A stretch of DNA of 64,000 nucleotides from Adineta vaga (lineage: Eukaryota; Rotifera). The stretch spans positions 5,332,001 to 5,396,000 of the forward strand of contig CP075495.1 of assembly GCA_021613535.1 (NCBI GenBank), read 5' to 3'. Below, piece by piece: positions 36,493 to 48,430 of the stretch (positions are counted from its first letter, which is position 1; each line of letters opens with the position of its first letter). Below the pieces are notes generated by a model that searched no databases, was not told the origin of the DNA, and worked only from the letters and a program-made list of their open reading frames with translations. The position numbers and the translations under genes are program-made.

Positions 36493-36926
36493 TTTGTAAA
36501 TAAGAAATCGAAAATGAGTAATAAGTTTTAGATTTCTCACTAAACTTTAAATAGACTTATTTTGTTTGAAGAAGAGATAAAGAAAACGAAAGAAAAAAAG
36601 AACTATGAGAAATTTCTTTTTGCGTTAATAATAAGATGACAAGTAAAGTAAAGCAACTCGCTGTTCATGAGTCATGATGTTTAGATCCGTGCAGTACCAC
36701 GGAAATGTATAGCTACCAATGAGAATAAAGAGTGATAATCAATTGCTGTGCGTGAGAACGAGAACTACAACCACATTTGTTTGACATACATATATATATA
36801 TATATATGTTTAGGGATAAAGGTTGTGAGTAATTGAATGATAATGACGGTTATGAAGCTTTATCAGATTGTCATGAATATGTTTTAAACAATCAGAAAAA
36901 TACAAAAAAGTAATGTGTATTGTATT
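36493..36926. other. Intergenic region between BROX and the amylase gene
   Basis: 434 bases, AT-rich, with a TA dinucleotide run near 36789-36808. It should contain the BROX promoter and the amylase 3' UTR. No gene was seen. Confidence 0.4.
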
Positions 36927-39909
36927 TTATCCGCAATGTCCAATACCTAAAGATGATGCTGAAACAGGCAACATTTTCATCCATGAACGCATTGCATTGA
37001 TAACTGCTATATCACGATGTGTACGAGTATAACCATTACCAGTATAAGCACACGCCATTTTATCATATGCTTTAATATAAGGAACTGATTTACGGCATGT
37101 TTCACAGGTTATAGTACAAAGATCACATGATGATTTACCATCTGGAATTCCGAGATCACCATGAGTATGATAATAAGAGGAAAGAATAAATCGAATAGGC
37201 CAGTCATCATTATTGTTACCAACGCCATTTGGATTAGCAAAGAGACGAATTTCAAAATTACGATGTTCAGCTACAGGACAATTTTTTACAAGAACACACC
37301 CAAAATTGGCCATATCACGACTGCTCGAACCCGGATTTTGTTGATCATGATCATCATTTTGAATAACTACACGATGACGAGAGACAGTTGGATTATTTTG
37401 TGGTTCTTTTGGATATAAACCATCCCACATCTAGAGTAGACATATTCGAAAAAAGAAAAATTCAATGTATATTTACACAAGAAAAAGATAATCTACTTTA
37501 ATTTTATTGACTTCGACATCTGAACCAAGATCTTTCTTTAGAATATTCTCAAACATAGTACCATACCAAGATGGTCCTTGCCAGATCATACCAGCTTCTC
37601 CACCTTTTGTTTTTTTTCATTATAACAGAGGTCATCATATTCGATATTGTAATAAAAAAATTCTCTTACCTGTAAGAACTTCGAGCCAAACAAAGAAATC
37701 GTCTGGTAATTTGCCACCCATTTTAGTTTGAACTTTTTTCATTATAGCAGAAATATCTTCCGGTGACATATGTTTAGCTGCATCAATACGAAAACCACTC
37801 GCACCTAAACTTAACATATCAACTAGATATGCTGCTTGCCGTTCACGAACAGTTTCTCTTGATGTATCAAGATCAGTAAGACCAACGAGCCAACCATTAT
37901 TCAAAATGAATAAATCCGACCATGAACCAAGTACACGATCGCAATGAAAATCTTCCGGACCAATGGCAGCAGCAGGAAATTCATTTGAAGGTGCTTTACC
38001 TGTATTTGGATTATATTGATAAGTATAAGCATGTGTATAAAAAGGTGATTGCCGTTCAACAGGTGCACTACTTGTTTTATTACCCCATCGTACACAACCA
38101 TTAGGATTACGATGTTGATTCATATCATTACCAGCACCAGTAAAATGATTGAGTACCGCATCGATATACACTCGAACACCATGTCGACGACAAGTTTGAA
38201 TTAAATCTCGTAATTCTTCACGTGTACCCATACGACCATCTAAATTGTATGAAACCGGTTGATACCTATTAGAAAAAAAGAATTGAATAATATACTTTTT
38301 CTAAAAGAAAGGAAATGCAATCATTGAGAAATGTTACTTACATAAAATACCAAGGATTCATGGAATTTTCAAATGGTTGTGTTGACATTAATTGTTCGTG
38401 AACAGGAAATAATTTTACACCTAAATAACCAGCTTTAGCAAGAAATTCACATTCTTCTTTAACATCTTTATGTGGCCATCCAAACATTTCCGGTACAGCA
38501 CCTTTTTGTCCATTACGAAAATCACCCGATCGACTTGCAATTGGATTTGCATTCCAAACAAAATCAATATCAGGTAATTCTAAGGTTGATCCATCACTTC
38601 CAGTTACTGTTGCAAATAGAATACCTTTGTATGCATCCGTGAAACGTTTACATTTCGTTGTTTGAGCCATACCATCAAAGAAATAAGTTAATGTAACTGT
38701 ACCAGCATGACGATGTTTAGTTTCTAAACAAACATCAGCAGCATGTCGATCAGCACCAGTATAAATTATATCTGCATATCCAACCAGGACATGAAAATCT
38801 TGGTAAGATGCTTGATAACCATTTGTACCTGGTTTAGGTGTTTGCCAACGTTTAGTATCAGCACCTGGATTTGCATGAGATTGTGAACCACTTTCACAAC
38901 TTTCTTCTCGAAATACATTACATCCCGATAATTCATTTAGGCAATCTTGTGGACATGTTTGATAATTTTCATTGGCTTCACATATTCCATCACCGCATAA
39001 AGGACATTTTCCACAATCATTTGGACATGAATCACATGCTTCACTTTCCTCGCAAGTACCATCACCACATATAGCTGGTGGACATTCACCACAATCAGCT
39101 AAACATGTTCGACATGTTTCACCTAATTCACATTGACCATTGCCACAAACAGTTGCCAGCGGACGAAATGATAATTGTTTAGATATAGGATCAAACTCAA
39201 GTTTAACTGTACCAGCACTATTAGTCGAAAACTTACAATTTCCTCCATTTCCACAACCAATACTACCTGACCAAGAATTATCGAAAGTAACTTTCCATTC
39301 ATAGAATTTATTAGGTTTCAAACCAGAAAGAATAAGAAAATAGATGCAACTCGTACTATCCAAGGCCATTAAACTATTTGGTTCTGTAGCAAGCCATGCT
39401 GCAGAACTACCTAATTCTGTTTGATAATCACCAGATGCTCGAACAATTCGACCTTTATATGGATCCGAACATGTTGATGCTAATACAGTAGTTGAAACAC
39501 TTGGTACAACTGTTGATACACTATTCAATGGACTAGTTGATAGTTGTCCAGTAAATGGATTGTAAATAAGAAGAACTGCACCGGAAGAGGCACTATTGAA
39601 TTGACAATTTCCCCCATTATTACAACCTTTATCTCCACTCCATTGACCATTGAAAGCAACTTTCCAATCATAATTTGTATTTGCTGGTAAACCTCCAATT
39701 GATTTTTCATAGCGACAAGTATCTTGATTGAATGTCATTTGACCTTTCGTTTCTGATGGCGACCAATTAACACCTTGCTCACTACTTGCTGCAAGAAACG
39801 ATCCAGCAGCTACAACTAATACGCCCTGATGTGGATTTGTCTCACATCCATAGACAATAGTACCATGTGCAACTAAGGCAACGATGAATAAGGTGTGGAA
39901 TATATGCAT
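36927..39909 (-). CDS. Secreted multidomain alpha-amylase (GH13) with X25-like and Cys-rich repeats
   Basis: A secreted enzyme predicted to cut alpha-1,4-glucans. The start at 39909 gives a signal peptide (MHIFHTLFIVALVAHG); an in-frame ATG at 40008 would add 33 residues. Domain order: two copies of an X25-like module seen in bacterial pullulanases (YDWKVAFNGQWSGDKGCNNG and YEWKVTFDNSWSGSIGCGNG); three Cys-rich repeats of the form CGDGxCExxExCxxCPxDCG (about 38930-39155); and a GH13 barrel. GH13 region I is YIDAVLNHFTGAG, region II GFRIDAAKHMSP with the nucleophile Asp, region III FFVWLEVLTG with the acid Glu, and region IV VVIQNDDHDQQNP. A Cys-rich end (CDLCTITCETCRK) closes the protein; stop TAA 36927-36929. 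A large first exon and only a few introns. A bacterial origin of the accessory modules is possible but unproven. Confidence 0.88.
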
Positions 39910-40582
39910 TCCTTCAGTGATTTGAATCAAATTGAATAAAAGTACTTCAATATATAGAAACCGAACAGATGATAATATTCCCAAAATAACGATGCGACCT
40001 TTATACAAAAAAAATACTGGATTATATTTTTCTCGTCCGTTATCTAAATCTTATTACATAAATGACAAAAGTATGTTGAGAAAAAAATGTTCTAATTCCA
40101 GGAGCAAATTTCTTGTGTTTTATCCAATATAAGGGTCAAAATCGGGTACATTCTATTATTTTGAAAAATAATTTAATTTGTTCATAAAATTTCATTGAGA
40201 CTTCTATACTATTTTTATCGTTGAACAATCTATTATTGAAACTGTTTGTGTACATTAAGTGATTGTACGTCTTTCAAATTTAGAAAGGTTATATTCAATA
40301 AACATAAAAAGTGTGAAAGTAGCGACGTTTTGATACAGTTCTAATAGTCATCGCTGGAGCATTTAATCTCTTTTTTTTATATTGAATAGATAATAAATTA
40401 AGAAAGCTTGTTTATTTATAAAATATCATGAAGTATAATTCAGAAAACGAAAAGAAACGATCAGTAGTTCAAACGTATATAATCAACTGAATTTGTCGAT
40501 TTGAGTTGAGCGTTTGCGTGGTTGAGTCGTGATTACGCTACAAATATCTACATTGATTTATCAAAAGAATAAATAAAGAATC
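39910..40582. other. Intergenic region upstream of the amylase gene
   Basis: 673 AT-rich bases that should hold the amylase promoter. No supported gene. If the micropeptide gene continues beyond its first stop by splicing, its next exon would lie near 40490-40550. Confidence 0.35.
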
Positions 40583-40732
40583 TTACCCTCTATCACGTCC
40601 AGGACAACAGCAATCAAGTGGAAGACATACAATGCAATCTACTGGACCACAGTCACAACATAACTAGATATATTTAATGTTAAAAAAAGTCAAAATAAAT
40701 CATTACTATCAATTCCTTACTGGTATACACAT
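40583..40732 (-). CDS. Cysteine-rich micropeptide, two exons
   Basis: A very small gene inferred from splice signals. Exon 1 (40732-40721) codes MCIP and is followed by the consensus donor GTAAGG. Exon 2 (40663-40583) begins after CTAG and codes LCCDCGPVDCIVC then LPLDCCCPGRDRG, then TAA. The product is 30 residues with nine cysteines, arranged as C-x3-CC-x-C-x4-C-x2-C-x4-CCC. It has no signal peptide, so a cytosolic metal-binding or palmitoylated peptide is more likely than a secreted toxin-like one; this is inference. The stop overlaps a second good donor (GGGTAAGA), so the exon could instead splice onward and yield a longer protein. I do not recognise the family. Confidence 0.5.
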
Positions 40733-41219
40733 ATTGTTATCGTTGTTAATAAGAAATCACGAAAAGATAAAATGAACAAATGTACCTTTTCGCACTGTCT
40801 TCATTTCTCTTTCTTACGCCCTCTCTTTCTCTCTCTCTCTCTCAAACTGTCATTGTCAAACCTCCTATTCATTCGTTTATTCATCTAGAAACGCGTAGAT
40901 TTTCATTCATTTATACTTTTTTTTCTACTGTACGTATCCTTGTCACGGGCAAACCTATCATTTAATGACAAAACAAAGAACGATTACACATACGATAATA
41001 ATATATATATACACATCGAAAATCACGCGACTAAAATAAACGTACATAGTATATATAAAAGATGACTCAACTTATTTTCTTTTAAGTAGGTAGTATAAAC
41101 TATCGTTTCGAATATTTTATTTGTTGTGTCCCCAACAAATAATACAGTAATATCTGTTATATATTAGATAATCTAGTCCATTTTTTCAATTTACAATTCG
41201 ACAATTATCAACTGCACGT
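40733..41219. other. Intergenic region between the micropeptide gene and THNSL1
   Basis: Divergent spacer with a CT microsatellite at 40820-40843 and AT-rich sequence. The promoters of both genes are expected here; no element is clear. Confidence 0.4.
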
Positions 41220-43523
41220 ATGGAAGGAAAAACATCTGATGATCAAAAAGTTCAATGGTATAAAAATGGACTTGAACGACCATTATTACCAAACACAGAT
41301 GCATTCAAAAATCGAAATATTTTTCTCATGTAAGTTAAATCAGTCCATAAAGATATTCTATGACATTTGTTATTTATTAAAGGGGACCCCCTGGTAGTGG
41401 CAAAACAAGTGTTGGACGTGAATTAGCTCATTTAATGAATAAATCATTTCTCGATATTGATGATGATTGGCTTGAACCACGTTGGAAAACAACTGTTTCA
41501 TCAAAATTATCTGAACTTGGTGATGAACAGTTCCTTGAAGCCGAAGGTCAAGAATTATTAGGTTTAAATCATCAAAATCGTATTATATCATTAACTGGTT
41601 CGAATCCATTGCATACAAAATCGATGGAACATCTCTCTCGACTTGGTATTTTTGTCTATTTGGATGTTCCTCGAGAGGCAATTTTAAATCGTTGTGAAAT
41701 CATGCGTGTTGATCGTATAGTTGGACAACGAACGAAAACTTTGAATGATATTCTTGCTTGGCGTGAACATATTTATGAAAAATCGTATGATATTAGAGTT
41801 ATTATCGGTAAAAATGAGACACAAAAAGATATAGCAAACAAAATTATCAAACAACTGAATAAACAATCTCAAATGTATGAAAGTACTCGAAGTGGTTTTC
41901 AAATAGAAAATCAACAATTTCTTGATGTTGTTCAACAAGGACTTTCACCTGATGGTGGACTTTTTAGTAAGAAAACATTTTAAATTAAATCTAACAATAA
42001 ATCTATTTTAATTATTCATAGTTTCACGTTCATTCAGTTCAATATCTCTTGATGAACTACAACGTTTAGTCGGTCTACCCTATCCTGAAGTTGCTTTGCG
42101 TGTTATAGAACGATTTCCTCTTGGTACTCTTCATCCATCTCATTTACGTAGTCTACTTTGGCAAGCTTATTCATCTTTCTCAGAACAAATTTTACCCATA
42201 CGTCACCTACGAAAAAATCAATATCTAATGGAAACATTTCATGGGCCAACAGCATCATTCAAAGATTTAAGTTTACAATTATTACCACGTTTAATGCAAT
42301 CTGCAACAGAATTAACATCGAAAAATGAACATAAAACTACAGGTTTAGGTCTACTTGTTGCTACATCTGGCGATACGGGTTGTGCAGCACTGGATGCTTT
42401 TGCTCGTTTGCCAGGTACACCTGTTATTGTTCTCTATCCAAATACTGGTGTTTCTATTGTACAAAAAGCACAAATGCAAACTGCAACCGGTGATGTTTGT
42501 GTATTAGGTGTTGATGCTGATTTTGACTTTTGGTAAGTATTTTAGGATAGGATTCCAATTGATAAAAAAACAGGTTTGTTACTTAGTCAAACAATAGTCA
42601 AAGAACTTTTTAATGATAAAGAATTTCTTTCTGATATCAATCAATTAATTCCTGGTCTTCATCTATCATCAGCAAATAGTATCAATTGGGCACGATTTTT
42701 ACCTCAAGTAGTATTTACAATCAATTCCTATTTACAACTCGTTGAGCAAAATATCATCAATCTCGGTGAATCGATTGATGTTTGCATTCCAACAGGAAAT
42801 TTTGGTAACATGCTTGGCGCTGTATATGCACGACAATTAGGTTTACCTATTCGAAATTTAATTACAGCATCGAATGAAAATAATGTGATTGCTGACTTTA
42901 TTCGAACTGGTTCATATGATTTACGTCATCGTTCATTTAAAAAAACGATTAGTCCAAGTATTGATATATTAATTAGTTCGAATTTGGAACGTTTTCTTTA
43001 TTTATTAACCGATGGAAATTATCAAATGATTCAAGAATTATTTCAATCTCTAGCACAAGATCGATATTTTAAAGTGAATTCAGATTTAATGAAACAAATT
43101 CAAACAGAAATTCAAGGTGATTGGACGACAGAAAATGAATGTCGAGAAATAATACGAGAGATTTATGATGAAACACAACAACTCATCGATCCACATACAG
43201 CTGTTGGTGTACATGTCGCAAATAAAATGTCGAAAACCAGTAACATACCCATACTTATATCAGCTACTGCTCACTATGGAAAATTTCCACAAGCTATATT
43301 TCAAGCAATTAGTAATGATAAACAATCATTATCATGTAATGATATATCAACATTGTTAAACGATTTACAATCATTGAAATCAACAACACCGATGCATCAT
43401 GAATTAATGAAATTACCCGAGAAATCTGTCATACATATCAAAACAGTCGAAGCGAAAAAATCTGCTATTATTAAAGAAATTAAAACATTTTTAGAAAGTT
43501 TTTCTAGACAACATTCATCGTAG
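41220..43523 (+). CDS. THNSL1: Threonine synthase-like 1
   Basis: An animal relative of threonine synthase with an N-terminal shikimate-kinase-like domain. Start ATG 41220 (MEGKTSDDQKVQWYKNGLER). The P-loop GPPGSGKTSVGREL appears once exon 1 joins exon 2 (codon AT|G), followed by FLDIDDDWLE and MRVDRIVGQRTKTLNDIL. The PLP fold-type II part starts with SPDGGLFIS, binds PLP through the Lys in ETFHGPTASFKDLSLQLLPR and has the phosphate loop VATSGDTGCAALDAF. Exon 3 ends DFDF and joins at the second acceptor (TTACTTAG at about 42585) to give CQTIVKELF, which matches the family. The last exon has VCIPTGNFGNMLGAVYARQL. Stop TAG 43521-43523. Animals make no threonine, so the substrate is uncertain; human THNSL1 also lacks a firm function. 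Confidence 0.92.
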
Positions 43524-44419
43524 TTATTTATTTTGAGATACAAACTTTCTCGTCATGAAAAGAGAAAAAAGCATTGTTTTGAAAAACTATGAACGGTATA
43601 AAATCTTATTTGCATTCTACTTTTTTCTAGCAACTATGAAGTCGTATGTTTTGTCAATCATATCAAAAACATGCTGCACAGAATCATATTTGTGATAATG
43701 CGCTTTTCATTTACCTTTGACCTCATCCATTATTTTCCCCATTTTTATAAAAACTAGATTAACTCTGTTCAGCCAACATGATATGTATATATATAGAGAG
43801 AGATTGATAGATGGATGTAAACATTTCATAACTTGATCTTCAAACATGAAATATCCAGTTTTACTTATTCCAAATAGTACAAATAATCTTCTCAATGATA
43901 AAATATAACCATCTGATGCTAAAAAAACTGTACGATTGAATTCAATCATTTGTTCAAATGACTGTATGTATAATGTTCAATAGACATGTTTCTATTCTGT
44001 AAACGATCATCATGAAGAATGTCGATGAATTTCTTTTCTTTTTTTTCTTCTAGCAAATCATTTGTCAAATCTAGAATTCATCTATCTTATCAAGCTAACT
44101 AAACATAGACAATTGCAATCATTATTCAATTGACGTCAATGTTCATCTTTCATTTTTGTTCTTTACATGTCTTTATCTTTTACTTGAACAAATAAGCAAG
44201 AGTAGAAGAAAGGGGGAAAAAAGAAGAAAAGTTTCATTCCATTCTATGCTATTCAATATCTAAAAAAAAATTAATTCTTTCGCTCTTATTCATATCTAAT
44301 ATTGCTTTTAGTCCACCCACTAATATGACCCTGTTCATGTATGTGTAAAGAATATTTTAACAAAGAAGAAAAAAAAGAAGAAGAAGAAGTGAACGTCAAG
44401 TGATCCAACTATTCGACAG
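43524..44419. other. Intergenic region between THNSL1 and the NR2F promoter
   Basis: AT-rich, with a TA/GA run near 43783-43802 and a GAA run near 44365-44390. No coding sequence is supported. Confidence 0.4.
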
Positions 44420-44460
44420 TTATATAAAGGCGATTTGTCGTTGTCGTCGGTTTCTTCTTT
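44420..44460 (+). promoter_or_regulatory. Probable TATA promoter of the NR2F-like gene
   Basis: TTATATAAAGGCG at about 44420-44432 is a strong TATA box. It lies about 125 bases before the ATG at 44556, leaving room for a start site near 44455 and a leader of roughly 100 bases. Confidence 0.5.
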
Positions 44461-44555
44461 ATCGTAATTAATAATTACAAATCAAGAGTATGTGTATTGT
44501 TGTACCTTATTGATCAGATTGATTTTGACTTGAACAGACAGCCGGAAAGATCGAC

Positions 44556-47500
44556 ATGGATCGTAAGTACTTGTTCTCGCGCTTCGATTATCATTTTTTG
44601 TTACTACATCTATCATACGAACAATTGATTTAACCACTTTCGCAACAATTCTATAGAGACCTCTCCCATTCGCCCGTTGGCTGCTAGAATATCGAGTATG
44701 CCCATTTGATTTCTGTCACTTTAGTTAACATCTGACTGCGCATATATGTGTCTCCACCCTATTTTTCCGTCATCATCATCATCAACATCAATAGTACAAT
44801 GCTCTCTAACTTCTTTTCTTCTTCGTCTTTTTCTTCTCATTTTCTTAGCAGCAATTGAAATAATGTTGTTAGAAGTCGTTCTCGCTTATGTTCTCTCGTC
44901 AATTCTTTTCAATCAAAGATGCATTCTCATTGGCAGTAGTTAGTCGTTTCTTTTCCTTATAACAATGAATCAAAAAAAGAAAAAAAAAGTCTCTGGTAAC
45001 AATGCAGCAATAGCTAACATGCAAAAAAAAAGAAAGAAAAAAGAAATGAGAAGAAGAGAGAATGTTGTTCAACATATAGACATTGCTTAAAACATTTAAA
45101 AGTAGGGAAAAAAGAAAAGAGTTAAAGAGGCCATTCATGGAGTCCAACGACCCGACACTATCAAACAAGACCTCAACACTATTACCATCGCCCTCAACCT
45201 GGCCAGCCTTGTACAGATCATATTTTGGTATGAATTGATTATATAACGAGATTTATACATATGCGTGTGTATATTGATTGTCTTGAATTGAGTACACTGA
45301 ATAGAAGACAAGAATCAGAGCGAGAAAGAAGAAATTGTGAAAAATCAGAAAAAAACGAATAGTTTATTAATTTTTTCATCTTAGAAATTAAATTGAACGC
45401 ACACATACACCCATATGTACATTAGACAAATTCTTATCACATGCAATGAATGAATGAATTCCGATAGAGAGAGAAAGAGAGAGGGAGAGATTTTGTTTTG
45501 TTTCTCAAACGAAATAATGTCCTGTCTGGAATGTAGTTCAGGTCATTGTGGTAATAAGTGTATAGTATAAGAGATGATGATGATGATAATGACAACGATC
45601 AATGAAACTTTTTCTTATTTCTTTTCGTTATATGAAAAAGAAAAGGGTTCAAAAACGAGATAAAGGTCTTGTTGTCAATACACCTTGAAAAAAAATCTTT
45701 AAAAAAACGAAGACGCGTCGCGAAGGTTACACACACATTTCGATGTCTTTTTCATCATTCATTGTCTCGACGAATATAGACCTTTTTTCTCTTCGTATTC
45801 TTTTCCTTCACTGTTGTTGTCACATTTACTTAACCTTTTCCTTTCGTTTTTTTCTCTTCGTCGTGTATCCCATCGCTTTATAGTATCTTGTCATTCTTTT
45901 CCTTGTTATCTTTTCTTTTTCTTCGTTTTTGTCATCGAAATTTCATCTTTAGTAAGTATATTTTCTTTACCTTGGAAGAAAATATTTCTTTTATTTTATT
46001 ATATTGATAATGACCAACAAAAAGGTCGCATTTAAACCATGTCCGTTTATTGTGAATACCAAATATCCGTTCTAATACAAGGTCATATGAAGCTATATAG
46101 TTAACGAGACTCAAATGTTCCCGATGTGTACGTATTTGATAACCAAATATATTGAAGAGAAACGGAGGAGGGAGGGAGGGAACCGGAGAGAGAGAGAAAA
46201 AAAGAGAAACAAAAAGCAAAATTCTTCCTCTTATTCTATTTTGACCATCGGCTATTGAATGATTTGTCCGAGTATGAATACATTCATATAATACAAATGG
46301 ATTGTAAGTAGAAGGAAATCTTTTCTTTTCTTCTTTTACATGAAATGTATTCATTGATAGTCTATCTTGTAATGAAAACGATTAACTAGGTAGATCCATA
46401 TCTCAATTCCACCTGAAAAGATTTGACTCTATTGTCCCACTTGACATATGCTTGTTTAAGTTAAGCATTGAAAGAGAAGTATATATGTATATATTCGTTC
46501 ATGTATATTTGAGTATCTATTATTGTCTTGATAGAAAAATTCGAATAAGTTGACATGTGTTTTGAAAATGATCAGCATGAGAGATTTAATTGTGCATATG
46601 TGATATTATTCTATATCTTTTCTTTTCTTTTCCCATATTTCATTCGTTCTATTCCTCTTTTTTTTTCGCCGAAAATGTACTTGATTGGTCACTTTTTTTC
46701 TTGCATATGCTAATGACATAGTTTATTGATTGGAGAAAATCAAAAAAATTATGATGATATGTATTTTTTTCTCTTTTATTATAGCTTTTGCATTTGGTTC
46801 ACCGATGACATTAATGAATCATCATCATCATCAACAACAACAACAACAATATATTCCACCATCATGGTCAACAACAGATAATAATACACGATTTCTTTCA
46901 ATTGATTCTCAACAACAGCAGCAGCAGCACCATTGTCGCCCCACATTTTCGAATGAAACAAATAATAATCAATATAATTTATCATCACATATTCAACCAA
47001 AATTAGAACCAAATAATATAATTATTAATGGAAATAATGAGACAATTCTTGATGATCAACGTCCAGATACTCATTCTTCAATGATGAATGATAAACAAAC
47101 GGTAGAATGTGTTGTTTGTGGAGATAAATCAAGTGGAAAACATTATGGACAATATACATGTGAAGGATGTAAATCATTTTTCAAACGTTCAGTTCGACGT
47201 AATCTGAATTATACATGTCGTGGAAAGTAAATGAAAAATCTTTTCATATGAATTGATTGTAACATTTCGTTTAATTCTAGTCGAAAATGTCCAATTGATA
47301 CACATCATCGTAATCAATGTCAATATTGTCGTTTTGCTCGTTGTTTAAAAATGGGAATGAGACGTGAAGGTAATAAAACATATTAAAAAATGATATAAAC
47401 TTCTTCTTCTTCTTCTTCCATTTAGCTGTTCAACGTGGTCGTGTTCCGTCAGTTTCTAATACATATGGTCATTTTACATTTCCACCCGATGCACATAATT

Positions 47501-48430
47501 ATTTAAATAATTATATCTCACATTTAGTTCGTGCAGAATCTTATTCCTTTATATCCAATCGTTTACAATCATCTTCATCATCGACACCAGCTGCAGGTAG
47601 TTCCTCAAATTCCAATTCTTCAACATCTTCAGACAATGGCAATTCAAATAATATTACTATGGATAATGCCTGTGAATTAGCAGCTAGTCTTCTCTTTGGT
47701 GCTGTTGAATGGGCACGTAATATTCCTTTTTTTCGAGAATTAACTTTGAATGATCAATGTTTATTATTACAACTTACATGGAATGAATTATTTTTATTAA
47801 ATGCCAGTCAATGTAACATGCCTATTCAAGCAACACAATTATTAATTATAAATGGTATTCATAATAATACCATTGATTCAGATAAAGTTCAAACATATTT
47901 AGATCAAACACGAAAATTTCAAGAACAAGTAGAAAAATTTAAATCAATGCATTTAGATCATGCTGAATATTCATGTTTGAAAGCAATTATTCTATTTACA
48001 CCAGGTAAAGACAAGAGAAAAAATGAAATCGATTGATAATTATTAAATTTTTGATTTTGTAGATGCACCAGGTTTATCCGATCCTGGACATATTGATAAT
48101 TTACAAGAGAAATCTGTTCTTGCATTAGAAGAATATATTAAAAGTCAATATCCATCACATATGAATCGATTTGGTAAATTACTTCTTCGTTTACCATCAT
48201 TGAAATTAGTTAGTTCACATGTGATTAAAGAAATCTTTTTCGTTCGTTTGGTTGGAAAGACACCAATTGAATCATTGATTCGAGATATGTTATTAACAAA
48301 TAATACATTTCCTAATGGAACAGTTCCAACAACATCATCATCAGCAACAACAGCAGCTGCAATTAATGTACCTACATTTAATCTTAATTCAACACAAGTA
48401 TCAAATCAATATTCAACATTTCCACAGTAA
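44556..48430 (+). CDS. NR2F: NR2F/COUP-TF (seven-up)-type nuclear receptor
   Basis: An orphan nuclear receptor that binds DNA and patterns neurons in animals. The DNA-binding domain is unmistakable: [20 protein letters not shown] with P-box [26 protein letters not shown], then [20 protein letters not shown]. The ligand-binding domain has [40 protein letters not shown] and [20 protein letters not shown], with an AF-2-like [12 protein letters not shown]. The inferred exons are 44556-44562, 46785-47226, 47281-47369, 47426-48004 and 48063-48430, giving 494 residues. Exon 1 codes only MDP's first seven bases; joined to exon 2 it gives [14 protein letters not shown]. If exon 1 is wrong, the first ATG in exon 2 is 46805. 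The N-terminus has His and Gln runs and the hinge has a Ser/Asn run. Confidence 0.9.
44563..46784 (+). other. Putative 2.2-kb first intron of the NR2F-like gene
   Basis: From GTAAGT at 44563 to TTTTATTATAG at 46784. It contains a GA microsatellite (45465-45490), a GC-richer 100-base island (about 45128-45232), a GGGA/GAGA run (46165-46200) and otherwise AT-rich sequence. No independent gene is supported. Confidence 0.5.
45465..45490. repeat. GA microsatellite
   Basis: Imperfect GA run inside the putative first intron of the NR2F-like gene. Confidence 0.75.

Noticed and set aside
44899-45168. An 89-codon minus-strand frame containing part of the GC-richer island
   Set aside because: Mostly Phe/Leu/Ser low complexity; only the island itself is notable, and that is reported separately.
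45814-46354. Open frames on both strands near 46 kb
   Set aside because: They consist of simple-sequence and low-complexity DNA within the putative NR2F intron.
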